64,000 nt of DNA from an uncultured Flavobacteriaceae bacterium (GTDB lineage: Bacteria > Bacteroidota > Bacteroidia > Flavobacteriales > Flavobacteriaceae): positions 124,001 through 188,000 of the forward strand of contig CANLWN010000005.1 in the NCBI GenBank assembly GCA_947494825.1, given 5' to 3'. The position numbers and the translations under genes were made by a program. The notes beneath the pieces are model-generated. The model was not told where the DNA came from. It was given only the letters and a program-made list of their open reading frames with translations, and searched no databases. How positions within the stretch are numbered: position 1 is the stretch's first letter; the number at the start of each line of letters is the position of its first letter. Of this stretch, positions 6,934 to 14,062 are shown one piece after another.

Positions 6934-7833
6934 TTAATCGATTGGATATATTATAAAACTATCATGAACCTCTTTTGCTGGTTTGTCTCCCAATTTTGTT
7001 AGAGCGTTTGAAAGTTCTTTTAATGTTAATACGCCTAATGGAAGTTGATGTTCTTTCGGCTGGTAAATAGTTTCTATTGGGTAGTCAACTCCAGGTGTTT
7101 GAGTCATCTCAATGTGATTTCCAAGTATGGTTGAAATCTCATTATTGTCAGTGAATTTCACAAGACGTTCTATGCTCATTTTAAAAGTGTTCCAATCTTT
7201 TACATACAATCTACCTGGATAAAATGTATCTCCTGTCAATAAAATTTTCGTTGATGCGTCATAAACAGCAATTGAAGAAGCTTGATGTCCGGGAATCGGT
7301 ATAATTTTCATTAATCGTTTACCTAATTCAAAATCAACAATTTCATTAGGCCAATTTGATAAATTAAAAAAGTTGGTTACGTCTTCAACTTCCAGACCAA
7401 TAACAGTTGTATTTGGTTTTCCTTCAAACTGACCGTCTGCCGCATAATGGTCACCATGTTTATGAGTATGAGCCACAATTAATTCTACTTCTCCGTTTTT
7501 TTCAGACCAATCCTTAATTATTTGCTTTACTGTTTTATAAAGAGGGAAGGTTTCATCATCTTTGGTAGCTCCAGTATCCATCAATAATACTTTGTCTTCT
7601 CCAAAAAATAGAAACATGAAAGGTGCTTCGTAATTCGTGCATTTGTTTTGACGTAAAATCCAAGTATTACTGTTATACTTAACCACCTGAATTGGTGGGT
7701 CAGTATTATCTTCACAGTTTTCAGAACCATGAATCCAATTTTGAACATTTAAGTCAACTGTTTCTTCAATTGATGACTTACAAGACCAAATAAAAATGAG
7801 TGCTGAAATTAATATTTTAATTTTTGTTTTCAT
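6934..7833 (-). CDS. Metallo-beta-lactamase-fold lipoprotein
   Basis: 299 residues. Lipoprotein signal with Cys18 as the acylated residue (FIWSCKS). MBL-fold zinc site: HxHxDH as HKHGDH (residues 124-129), then GHQASS and LLTGDTFYPGR as the later metal-binding loops. The family hydrolyses esters, thioesters or lactams; the substrate cannot be told from sequence. It probably sits on the periplasmic side of a membrane. The gene is flanked by 15-bp complementary ends (6918-6932, 7843-7857), marking it as one complete cassette. Confidence 0.85.
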   Translation of the reverse strand: MKTKIKILISALIFIWSCKSSIEETVDLNVQNWIHGSENCEDNTDPPIQVVKYNSNTWILRQNKCTNYEAPFMFLFFGEDKVLLMDTGATKDDETFPLYKTVKQIIKDWSEKNGEVELIVAHTHKHGDHYAADGQFEGKPNTTVIGLEVEDVTNFFNLSNWPNEIVDFELGKRLMKIIPIPGHQASSIAVYDASTKILLTGDTFYPGRLYVKDWNTFKMSIERLVKFTDNNEISTILGNHIEMTQTPGVDYPIETIYQPKEHQLPLGVLTLKELSNALTKLGDKPAKEVHDSFIIYPID

Positions 7834-7842
7834 TTGTTGGTT

Positions 7843-7857
7843 TATATTGGCTCTAAC
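7843..7857 (-). repeat. 5' cassette end of the MBL gene
   Basis: On the minus strand GTTAGAGCCAATATA, the inverted partner of 6918-6932. In integron logic the crossover would fall after the first G. Confidence 0.5.
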
Positions 7858-7874
7858 TTATTTATATGGATGTA

Positions 7875-7917
7875 AAATACATCTATATCTACCTATGGGA
7901 ATATAATCGATGTATTT
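7875..7917. repeat. Hairpin in array spacer
   Basis: Arms AAATACATC..TATAT and ATATA..GATGTATTT with a short bulge, located between the MBL cassette and array repeat 13. Confidence 0.5.
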
Positions 7918-7920
7918 GAC

Positions 7921-7939
7921 AATCGTTTATTTGAACTTT
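7921..7939 (-). repeat. Array repeat copy 13
   Basis: Exact consensus. About 80 bp separate it from the stop of the SMEK-domain gene. Confidence 0.85.
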
Positions 7940-8017
7940 TATTTAACGGATAATGGTATGCAGGGTATCCCGACGACGAAGAGATATACAGGCAACACCT
8001 TTGTTTTGGCTATTTAT

Positions 8018-9175
8018 TTATTCATTTACTGATTGTATTAAAGCTACTTTATGTTGGCATTCTTCTATTAATCCATCAAGCATAAACACATCCACGTTAA
8101 ATTTGTTGATAAGATAATCTGACCATATTTCAATCAGTTTTTGGAAAATATCAATCACACGATTTAGAAATAGTATTGTCTCATTATTCTCGTGCTTTGC
8201 GGCTTCAATTGGCAATTGGGTTTTTGACCCTCCTGTAATTGAGTAGGTAGGTGCGAACAGAACCTCACGTAGAATTTCGATTACATTGTTTAAATCACAT
8301 TTTTCTTGTGAGGCTATACAGATTGCCAATCTTGCTAAGCATACGTCCATTTTTGCAGCTTGTATATATCTTCTAAAAAATGGTTTATCTAACCAAAAAG
8401 AATGATTAATTTGATAAAGGTCAAACCTTTCGAATGGTTTCCATAACTCTAGGATTTCTTGGTGCCTACCCTTTGCTAATAAATCACAAGAAATTGAATC
8501 TTTACCTTTTAGCATTTTTTTAAATTCCAATTCTTCTTCCGATTCAGCATATTGCCATGAAGGGATATATACGTGATGCATTTTGGACATAAACTCTTTT
8601 CGAACCTTGTCTGATTCATTTTCTTTCTTTTGTTGGTTGTGTTCTATATGACCAAATTCATCTTGTAGCTTGGTCAGGAAATTGGTAAGCACATCTTCAT
8701 CTTTAACAGCTAATTCCTTTTCTAATTCTTCTATGGTCAAAACACTATTACCACTAAAAGTGAGTCCATTTTCTGTAAAACTCTTTTTAATGTTTTCCCA
8801 TTGTTTGGCTGACCAATTTAAATTATTAAGTATAATGAATCTCAGAGTCTCAAACTCGTTTGTGTCAAAATATTTTTTTTTAAAAGAGGCAATTGTATCA
8901 TAAATCTTAGTAGTGTCCTTTTGCGAAGTCACTTGGTATGCAACCTTCCGTTGTTTGGAACCAAGGTCAATAGCTGGGTAATTGGATTTTATTTTATCTA
9001 AATCTACATACTCACTATCTGAGTCTTCATTAATGATATTTAAAAGTGAGGCAATAAAGCCTTGTGAAAGTTTATTTACATCATATAAACCCAATCTATT
9101 GTTAGTCTCAATTCTTAATTTGAAATGAACCAAATAATCAATGATTTTTTGCCTTATTTCTAATGTTTTCTTCAT
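8018..9175 (-). CDS. SMEK-domain protein, putative defence or nucleic-acid-acting
   Basis: 385 residues. The N-terminal ~160 residues match the SMEK domain pattern: an initial helix pair, then AIDLGSKQRKVAYQVTSQKDTTKI, in which the ID and QVTS elements recall the D and (E/Q)xK/T part of PD-(D/E)xK nuclease-like folds, followed by LRFIILNN. SMEK domains are found at the N-terminus of antiphage and other sensor proteins. The remaining ~220 residues are helical and I cannot name them. The gene is followed across repeat 13 by the MBL cassette and preceded by a HEPN-like gene. Confidence 0.7.
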   Translation of the reverse strand: MKKTLEIRQKIIDYLVHFKLRIETNNRLGLYDVNKLSQGFIASLLNIINEDSDSEYVDLDKIKSNYPAIDLGSKQRKVAYQVTSQKDTTKIYDTIASFKKKYFDTNEFETLRFIILNNLNWSAKQWENIKKSFTENGLTFSGNSVLTIEELEKELAVKDEDVLTNFLTKLQDEFGHIEHNQQKKENESDKVRKEFMSKMHHVYIPSWQYAESEEELEFKKMLKGKDSISCDLLAKGRHQEILELWKPFERFDLYQINHSFWLDKPFFRRYIQAAKMDVCLARLAICIASQEKCDLNNVIEILREVLFAPTYSITGGSKTQLPIEAAKHENNETILFLNRVIDIFQKLIEIWSDYLINKFNVDVFMLDGLIEECQHKVALIQSVNE

Positions 9176-9236
9176 TCTAAATTAACAATAATTTGTTCAT
9201 ATGGATATCAAATAAATCCTTATTTCCCCATCATAG

Positions 9237-9256
9237 AACAAATCGAATTTGTTGAG
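9237..9256. repeat. Short hairpin near array repeat 14
   Basis: AACAAAT / ATTTGTT inverted arms around a 3-nt loop, beside the degenerate repeat 14. Confidence 0.4.
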
Positions 9257-9257
9257 C

Positions 9258-9276
9258 AATTCTTTATTTTGAATTT
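9258..9276 (-). repeat. Array repeat copy 14 (variant)
   Basis: Diverged copy (GAAATTCAAAATAAAGAATT) about 7 bp after the stop of the 9283-9750 gene. Confidence 0.6.
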
Positions 9277-9282
9277 CTAATG

Positions 9283-9750
9283 TTAGGATTTTGTCGCTTT
9301 TATCCAAAATTTGGCTACATTATCAATTAGGTATTCTGCATCGTACTCAATTTCACCAATGGCTACTATATTATATAGTTTTATAGGGAATGATGCCGGG
9401 AATGTACCGCCATGTTTGCTTTGGACTTTAGGTATTAATTCTGAGTTTGTTTTATGCTTTGAGTGGTTACATATCAAGCGAATAAACCTTAGTTGATGAT
9501 TGATATCACAACTCACTCTTCTTTCATCTAAAATGAAACCATTTTTGCCTTTCATTATGGTAAGTTTATCCTCAGCTAATTGTCTTAAATCTAGCTCTGT
9601 GTTTCTACTATTTATTATCCACTCCGGAATCGCATTTAAAGTCATCAAGCAATCAAGTAATTCATAAATATGGTTACTATTTTTATACCTGTCCAAATCA
9701 TATTTAAGCTTTTCAATTAGTCCTTTATAATCAGATATTTGAGGCAACAT
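9283..9750 (-). CDS. HEPN-like small protein
   Basis: 155 residues, mainly helical. It contains RLICNHSKHK with Arg91 and His96, an Rx4H arrangement typical of HEPN-superfamily ribonucleases, preceded by long helices as the family requires. The HEPN call rests on this motif and the helical content only. HEPN proteins cleave RNA and recur in toxin-antitoxin and defence systems. It lies next to the SMEK-domain gene but array repeat 14 lies between them, so they are separate units. Confidence 0.5.
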   Translation of the reverse strand: MLPQISDYKGLIEKLKYDLDRYKNSNHIYELLDCLMTLNAIPEWIINSRNTELDLRQLAEDKLTIMKGKNGFILDERRVSCDINHQLRFIRLICNHSKHKTNSELIPKVQSKHGGTFPASFPIKLYNIVAIGEIEYDAEYLIDNVAKFWIKATKS

Positions 9751-9757
9751 TTACAAG

Positions 9758-9775
9758 ATTCGTTTTATTGAACTA
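9758..9775 (-). repeat. Array repeat copy 15 (variant)
   Basis: Variant ATAGTTCAATAAAACGAAT, seven bases upstream of the ATG at 9750. Confidence 0.7.
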
Positions 9776-9858
9776 TTATAATTAATTGAACATCAAAGTG
9801 ATGATCTTCAAACCATTAAAGCTATAAATAGACATAGCTATGGAATTTTGATTCACGT

Positions 9859-10299
9859 TTAAACAAGCTTTATCGGAGGTTTATTGTTATTAATTACCTT
9901 TCTCAGATTATATGCACTTTGTACAATTGTAAAATAGTAATACGCAATTATAAATATTATCAAGGACAGTGCTATTCCTATTCCGACAAGTATCAGTTTC
10001 AGGGCTAAAAAACTGAGAAATAAGGATACCATTATGACAGTAACGAACATTGCATTATAGGTCAGCAACAATATAATCACAAAAAATTTGTAGAAACCGT
10101 ATGTTTCATCATTAACTTCAGCTTCCTCAATTAGGTTTAACCTTCCTTCTCTATAAAATATCATTAGAACCTTGATACCCTTGTTAGCCCTGCCCAAGAG
10201 ATTCAGAATAAATGCCCCGAGTATACTTCCTAATGCCCCTAGCAAAATAACTCCCCATATAGTTCCAAGTAAATTTTGGTGAACAAAACCCCATTCCAT
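9859..10299 (-). CDS. Multi-pass membrane protein of unknown function
   Basis: 146 residues with about three or four membrane helices (about 12-36, 70-92, 94-112, 115-132). A polar loop between helices 1 and 2 (REGRLNLIEEAEVNDETYGF) faces the cytoplasm by the positive-inside rule. Family not recognised. No clear repeat copy separates it from the next upstream gene, so both may form one unit. Confidence 0.65.
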   Translation of the reverse strand: MEWGFVHQNLLGTIWGVILLGALGSILGAFILNLLGRANKGIKVLMIFYREGRLNLIEEAEVNDETYGFYKFFVIILLLTYNAMFVTVIMVSLFLSFLALKLILVGIGIALSLIIFIIAYYYFTIVQSAYNLRKVINNNKPPIKLV

Positions 10300-10485
10300 A
10301 TTATTAAGTTGTTTAAGATATGCGTTTGACCCTATTTGTAGTAAACCGTTGTATCATCCTTTTTTGTATTCCAAGAGATTGGTTTCTGCAATTATAGTTC
10401 CTCTGAATCACCAGTCTAGAAATTAAACTGGGAGCGAATATTGGTTTAAAGTTTTTCACTTAACCATTTTGAGTATAACTTATGC

Positions 10486-11040
10486 CTACAGGTTCAGTTC
10501 CTTTCGAGCTTCTGAGGTTAGTATAACATTTAGTATATTCAAACTCCTAGAATCGTTGAACCCTAACTCTTTTCTTATTTCCTTTAACATTTTATTCCCT
10601 TCTTTAAATATCATTCCAGAATTTCCTTCTAAGTCTGAAATACTATCCTCGTATTCGATAAATTTTCTAATTAATTCTTCACTGCCCCAGTTCATAAGAC
10701 CTTTCTTGAATAAAACCATTTCATCTAACGCTTTTTTTGAGATACCTTTCTTATTATTTTTCACATTTTTATAAATCTCAAAAAACATATTATAATAATG
10801 TCCAGAAACTTTTTGCTTTTCTCTAAGAATATGCAGTTCGTATTCTCTTTCCTTCGCTCTTTTATTATTAACGTTTACTGTCATCACCGAGGTGAATGCA
10901 GCTACTATAACAGCAACAATTCCAAATATCGATATTTTGGAATTGATTTCGTCCACATAATAAACTCCCCAGATAGTAAGGGATACCAATATTACTACTA
11001 ATATGGTCATCCAAACCTTGATGAAAATGTCCTTTTTCAT
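10486..11040 (-). CDS. Membrane-anchored protein with helical cytoplasmic domain
   Basis: 184 residues. Two membrane helices (about 8-30 and 36-56) are followed by a charged helical domain. The segment LMNWGSEELIRKFIEYE and later EIRKELGF recalls a widespread Bacteroidota domain of unknown function (WGSxxxIKKxxEF..IRKDLG). It could be an anchored effector or sensor; there is no direct evidence. The 10300-10485 spacer upstream of the next gene holds only a weak, degenerate repeat-like stretch. Confidence 0.65.
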   Translation of the reverse strand: MKKDIFIKVWMTILVVILVSLTIWGVYYVDEINSKISIFGIVAVIVAAFTSVMTVNVNNKRAKEREYELHILREKQKVSGHYYNMFFEIYKNVKNNKKGISKKALDEMVLFKKGLMNWGSEELIRKFIEYEDSISDLEGNSGMIFKEGNKMLKEIRKELGFNDSRSLNILNVILTSEARKELNL

Positions 11041-11096
11041 TTATTATTAAGATTTCTTTTTAGTTATTTTTAGTCATAAGGGAAAAAGCAACAACG

Positions 11097-11115
11097 AATT
11101 GTTTATTTGAACTTT
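11097..11115 (-). repeat. Array repeat copy 16
   Basis: One mismatch to consensus (AATTG), five bases after the methyltransferase stop codon. Confidence 0.85.
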
Positions 11116-11120
11116 AGCAC

Positions 11121-11873
11121 CTACTGACAAACAAATATCTGTTTTTCCGATTTGTCACGAAATGCTGCTTCTGTAAAATCCCCAAACTTGTGGATGATTT
11201 CAAAACCATTCCATTCCAAGTATGAATCCAACTCTTGAGGAAAAAAGAGTCGCATATCCAAATTTTGTACTGAATCAAACTCACCATTTATGAAATAATG
11301 CCATTCTATGCGATTGATTTGGGTTGCATTCTCATAACGCATATGTTGCTTTATCAAAACTTCCCGTCCGTCTTTCGTAGTGTATTCAGTTATTTCCTTT
11401 TGTTCTTTTTCGGCTTCAACGATATATTGAATATTCGGATTAAAGCAATCCAACAAGAATAAACCTCCTTCCTTGAGATGTCTTTTAACCACGGAGAATG
11501 CCATAAATGCATCTTCATTTGTATATAAATGATGGACAGAATTAAATGGAATAAAAATCAGGTCGTATTGGTCCGGTAAATCCAAGGTTCTCATATCCCC
11601 CTCGACAAACTTGATACCCAATCCTTCCTGGACAGTTTTTTCCTTGGCTTGTGCAAGCATTGAAGGTGTAAAATCAACCCCTGTAATATCATATCCTTCC
11701 TTAGCAATTGGAAGCGTAAGTCTACCGGTACCACAACAAAGCTCAAGTATACGGGCATCCTTGTTTTTGGGCATCCATCGCTTGTAAAAATCCAAATCAT
11801 CCAAGTGGGTATTCATGCCATCATAAATACTCGCATCATAAATTAGATCACCAACCTTATATTTACTGTTCAT
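11121..11873 (-). CDS. Class I SAM-dependent methyltransferase
   Basis: 250 residues. Motif I ILELCCGTGRLTLP (about 42-55), the acidic ribose-binding turn GVDFTPSM, then the GDMR and FDLIFIPFNSVHH region give the Rossmann-like SAM-binding core. The C-terminal half (IEWHYFINGEFDSV..LRLFFPQELDSYLEWNGFEI) fits small-molecule methyltransferases. The substrate is unknown. Cytoplasmic, complete, single-gene unit bounded by repeats 16 and 17. Confidence 0.9.
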   Translation of the reverse strand: MNSKYKVGDLIYDASIYDGMNTHLDDLDFYKRWMPKNKDARILELCCGTGRLTLPIAKEGYDITGVDFTPSMLAQAKEKTVQEGLGIKFVEGDMRTLDLPDQYDLIFIPFNSVHHLYTNEDAFMAFSVVKRHLKEGGLFLLDCFNPNIQYIVEAEKEQKEITEYTTKDGREVLIKQHMRYENATQINRIEWHYFINGEFDSVQNLDMRLFFPQELDSYLEWNGFEIIHKFGDFTEAAFRDKSEKQIFVCQ

Positions 11874-11896
11874 TTATGTCCGTTGATTTTCAATGA

Positions 11897-11915
11897 TTAT
11901 CCTTTTATTGAACTT
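11897..11915 (-). repeat. Array repeat copy 17 (variant)
   Basis: Variant GAAGTTCAATAAAAGGATAA, 23 bp upstream of the methyltransferase ATG. An inverted repeat AATCCG / CGGATT lies beside it at about 11922-11951. Confidence 0.75.
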
Positions 11916-11954
11916 CCGTCAGAATCCGTTTATTGTTGTTCTCCGGATTTTTTG

Positions 11955-12284
11955 TTAATGTAATTTATCGTGACAAGACTTGCAAATTGAAACCAGCCAT
12001 TTTATTGGTTCTTTTCCGATGTTCTTTTTCGCATATTTTTTATGATGAACCTGTGTTGCTCGTTTACCACAGTAGACACATTTCCAGTTATCCCGTTTAA
12101 GAACTACATAGCGTTTCCTTTTCCATTCGTCGGATTTTAAATAGGTATTACGATAATAATTCCGACGACTTTTTCGCTTTAAGTTGAACCTCCACCGTTT
12201 AATTAGCCAAGGAACTAGACCAACTCCTAACAGGAGGAGTAAAAGTTTAATGTCTGCACCAATGTCTAATGATAAATAAGCCAT
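11955..12284 (-). CDS. Membrane-anchored HNH endonuclease-like protein
   Basis: 109 residues. An N-terminal hydrophobic helix (about 11-28) is followed by a very basic linker and an HNH-type module: CVYC (69-72), VHHKKY (79-84) and ICKSCHDKLH (100-109), giving a zinc knuckle and the His residues of the active site. HNH proteins cut DNA. An anchored HNH domain of this size is unusual and could act on incoming DNA, or the helix may mark a toxin tip. Function is inferred from motif only. Confidence 0.75.
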   Translation of the reverse strand: MAYLSLDIGADIKLLLLLLGVGLVPWLIKRWRFNLKRKSRRNYYRNTYLKSDEWKRKRYVVLKRDNWKCVYCGKRATQVHHKKYAKKNIGKEPIKWLVSICKSCHDKLH

Positions 12285-12293
12285 TGTCTGAAC

Positions 12294-12312
12294 ATCGTTT
12301 TTTTTGAACTTT
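12294..12312 (-). repeat. Array repeat copy 18
   Basis: A-rich centre (CAAAAAA). The TAA stop of the WD40-like gene is formed by its 5' end; the HNH gene starts 9 bp later. Confidence 0.8.
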
Positions 12313-13432
12313 AGTTTAATTGAGCTTTCCAGATAACAACTTTTCCATTCTCGTCACCAGATACTATATGTCTTCCGTCTGGAGAAAATCCAATTTTACT
12401 AATATTACTAAAAACAGTAAGTCTTTCACCTCGAAAAATACTAGTCTCTTTCTTTTCTCTTCCAAAAGTCGATAGTAATGTTCCTTCACTATCTATAACA
12501 CGAATTAAACCATCTGTGCCTAACAAGGATAGCTTTGTTTTTGATCTGGCCGCTTCAAATGAGTAAAATTTACTCTTGTCCATTTCTTTAACGCTTTTGC
12601 TTTCTAGCTGGAACAACTTTTCAGTCCGACTTTTATCATTATAGTCAAAGAAAAAATAAATCATATCATCAAAAATGATACTTGAATACATTTCAAATCC
12701 ATCAATCAGTTTAGTGTCTAGGCTATTAATATCTAAAAAGATATTTGGTGTAATAAGCAATTCTGCTTCAGATGTAAAGTAGATTTGTGTATCCTTCTTA
12801 TGATTATTTATTTGAATGTTTTTCAACAACTTCCCACCTTTACTCCAAATATTGAGAATATTAAACTTGTCAATTGAAGCAATTGTCGTGCCCTCAGGTG
12901 AAATGGCAATATGCTGTATCAACTCCAAATGAGATAAACCATTTTTCGCTTGGGGAATATCTAATCCCTCTACAACGCTTAAAGTTGGAAACGATTTTTT
13001 TATTGAATTAAGTGTATTTTGCTCGCTTACCGTATTATTCTTGTAGAATTCATTAACGAATTCTTGAGTCAACTCGGGGTCTATAAACTCATTTTCTTGA
13101 TTTCCATTTATATCAAAACTTTTGATTATGAATCTCGGCGTGCTATTATTGTTTTTTTCAGTCATACCAACCATCAATGAATTGCTTTTAGGAATAAACA
13201 ATAGTGAATTAATCTTTCCTTCAAGTAATTTGTGTTTATAAATTATTCTTCCATCATAGTTCCATACTATGATGGACTTATCGTAGCTGCTAGTCGCGAA
13301 ATAATTATCATTGCAAGCTATAGATATAATCTCTTCAGCATGTTTTGATTTTGATTTCACCTTTTTGAACTCTTGGCCATAAATACAAGAGCAGGTAAAA
13401 ATGAATACTACGAGATAAATTATTCTGTTCAT
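12311..13432 (-). CDS. Secreted WD40-like beta-propeller protein
   Basis: 373 residues. Signal peptide MNRIIYLVVFIFTCSCIYGQ. The mature chain shows WD40-type blades: IACNDNYFATSSYDKSIIVW near the N-terminus, HIAISPEGTTIASID with LNIWSKGG in the middle, and IGFSPDGRHIVSGD followed by KVVIWK at the end. Such propellers usually bind other proteins; here in the periplasm or envelope. Its start ATG at 13432 overlaps array repeat 19 and its stop overlaps repeat 18. Confidence 0.8.
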   Translation of the reverse strand: MNRIIYLVVFIFTCSCIYGQEFKKVKSKSKHAEEIISIACNDNYFATSSYDKSIIVWNYDGRIIYKHKLLEGKINSLLFIPKSNSLMVGMTEKNNNSTPRFIIKSFDINGNQENEFIDPELTQEFVNEFYKNNTVSEQNTLNSIKKSFPTLSVVEGLDIPQAKNGLSHLELIQHIAISPEGTTIASIDKFNILNIWSKGGKLLKNIQINNHKKDTQIYFTSEAELLITPNIFLDINSLDTKLIDGFEMYSSIIFDDMIYFFFDYNDKSRTEKLFQLESKSVKEMDKSKFYSFEAARSKTKLSLLGTDGLIRVIDSEGTLLSTFGREKKETSIFRGERLTVFSNISKIGFSPDGRHIVSGDENGKVVIWKAQLN

Positions 13433-13448
13433 CGTTTTTTTGAACTTT
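13431..13448 (-). repeat. Array repeat copy 19
   Basis: Copy with A-rich centre. Its ACGAT end plus one G creates the ATG of the WD40-like gene. Confidence 0.8.
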
Positions 13449-13503
13449 ATCGAACTAGATTTTGATTTTTCATAGGAGCCATTGTTTACATAGGTTTTAA
13501 ATA

Positions 13504-13797
13504 TTAATTTGAGTTTGAGTTATTGATTGGCAGGAAAAAATTTGGATGTAAGACGACTGGTAATTCAGTGCCATGCTTTTCTTTTATTTCTCTTCCAATA
13601 AACCTAATTAATTCATTTGCTAAATCTTGCTTAATTAGAATTAAATTATCCTCAATCCATGATGCTTGAACCAACCATAAAGAATCGTCAATTTTATTAA
13701 TTTCAAGTACTAATTCATCATCATCAAAAACATCCACTTTAGAATCTCCATAAAAGTCGATTTCCAATTTAGAAATATCATAATTAAATTCTGTCAT
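13504..13797 (-). CDS. Small acidic hypothetical protein
   Basis: 97 residues, acidic, beta-rich N-terminal half (ISKLEIDFYGDSKVDVFDDDELVLEI) and a helical segment before a short Asn/Ser tail. No signal peptide. The composition resembles small immunity proteins but no family is recognised. Confidence 0.6.
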   Translation of the reverse strand: MTEFNYDISKLEIDFYGDSKVDVFDDDELVLEINKIDDSLWLVQASWIEDNLILIKQDLANELIRFIGREIKEKHGTELPVVLHPNFFLPINNSNSN

Positions 13798-13868
13798 GAC
13801 TTTGGGTACTTACTCTAGCCTGTTGTTCTTAATTAGTGAATCCATTTCCGCTTGGTGTCTTTTTCGCC

Positions 13869-13887
13869 AATCGTTTATTTGAACTTT
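13869..13887 (-). repeat. Array repeat copy 20
   Basis: Exact consensus. It lies 19 bp after the stop of the 43-residue gene and about 70 bp before the 13797 start. Confidence 0.85.
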
Positions 13888-13905
13888 TTGTTTTTGTATC
13901 AATTC

Positions 13906-14037
13906 CTAGAACGATGTATCAATATAATACATCAGTAAAATTAAAAGCACTAGTAGTACTATACCAATGTAAATTGGAATGCTGTCCTTGTGGTGCTTCC
14001 AAATCATCTTTCTTAATTTTTCATTATTGAACCACAT
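13906..14037 (-). CDS. 43-residue single-span membrane protein
   Basis: ATG at 14037-14035, TAG at 13908-13906. The peptide has a basic N-terminus (MWFNNEKLRKMIWKHHKD) and one strongly hydrophobic helix (SIPIYIGIVLLVLLILLMYY), so it should insert in the inner membrane with the N-terminus inside. It occupies a whole repeat-to-repeat unit by itself: the ATG is two bases from repeat 21. The unit structure and the ideal membrane helix support a real gene. Function unknown; small toxins look like this. Confidence 0.6.
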   Translation of the reverse strand: MWFNNEKLRKMIWKHHKDSIPIYIGIVLLVLLILLMYYIDTSF

Positions 14038-14039
14038 GC

Positions 14040-14057
14040 AATCATTTATTTGAACTA
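14040..14057 (-). repeat. Array repeat copy 21, the last at the hipBA side
   Basis: Variant with CTA end and TGATT, five bases after the hipA stop codon. No further copy is found between it and 22.8 kb. Confidence 0.75.
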
Positions 14058-14062
14058 TTCAA

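Noticed and set aside
473-14057. 19-bp repeats as promoters, or as a CRISPR array
   Set aside because: Their position varies from 2 to over 100 bp before starts and they keep polarity around an inverted gene, so not promoters. Spacing of hundreds of bases with genes between rules out CRISPR.
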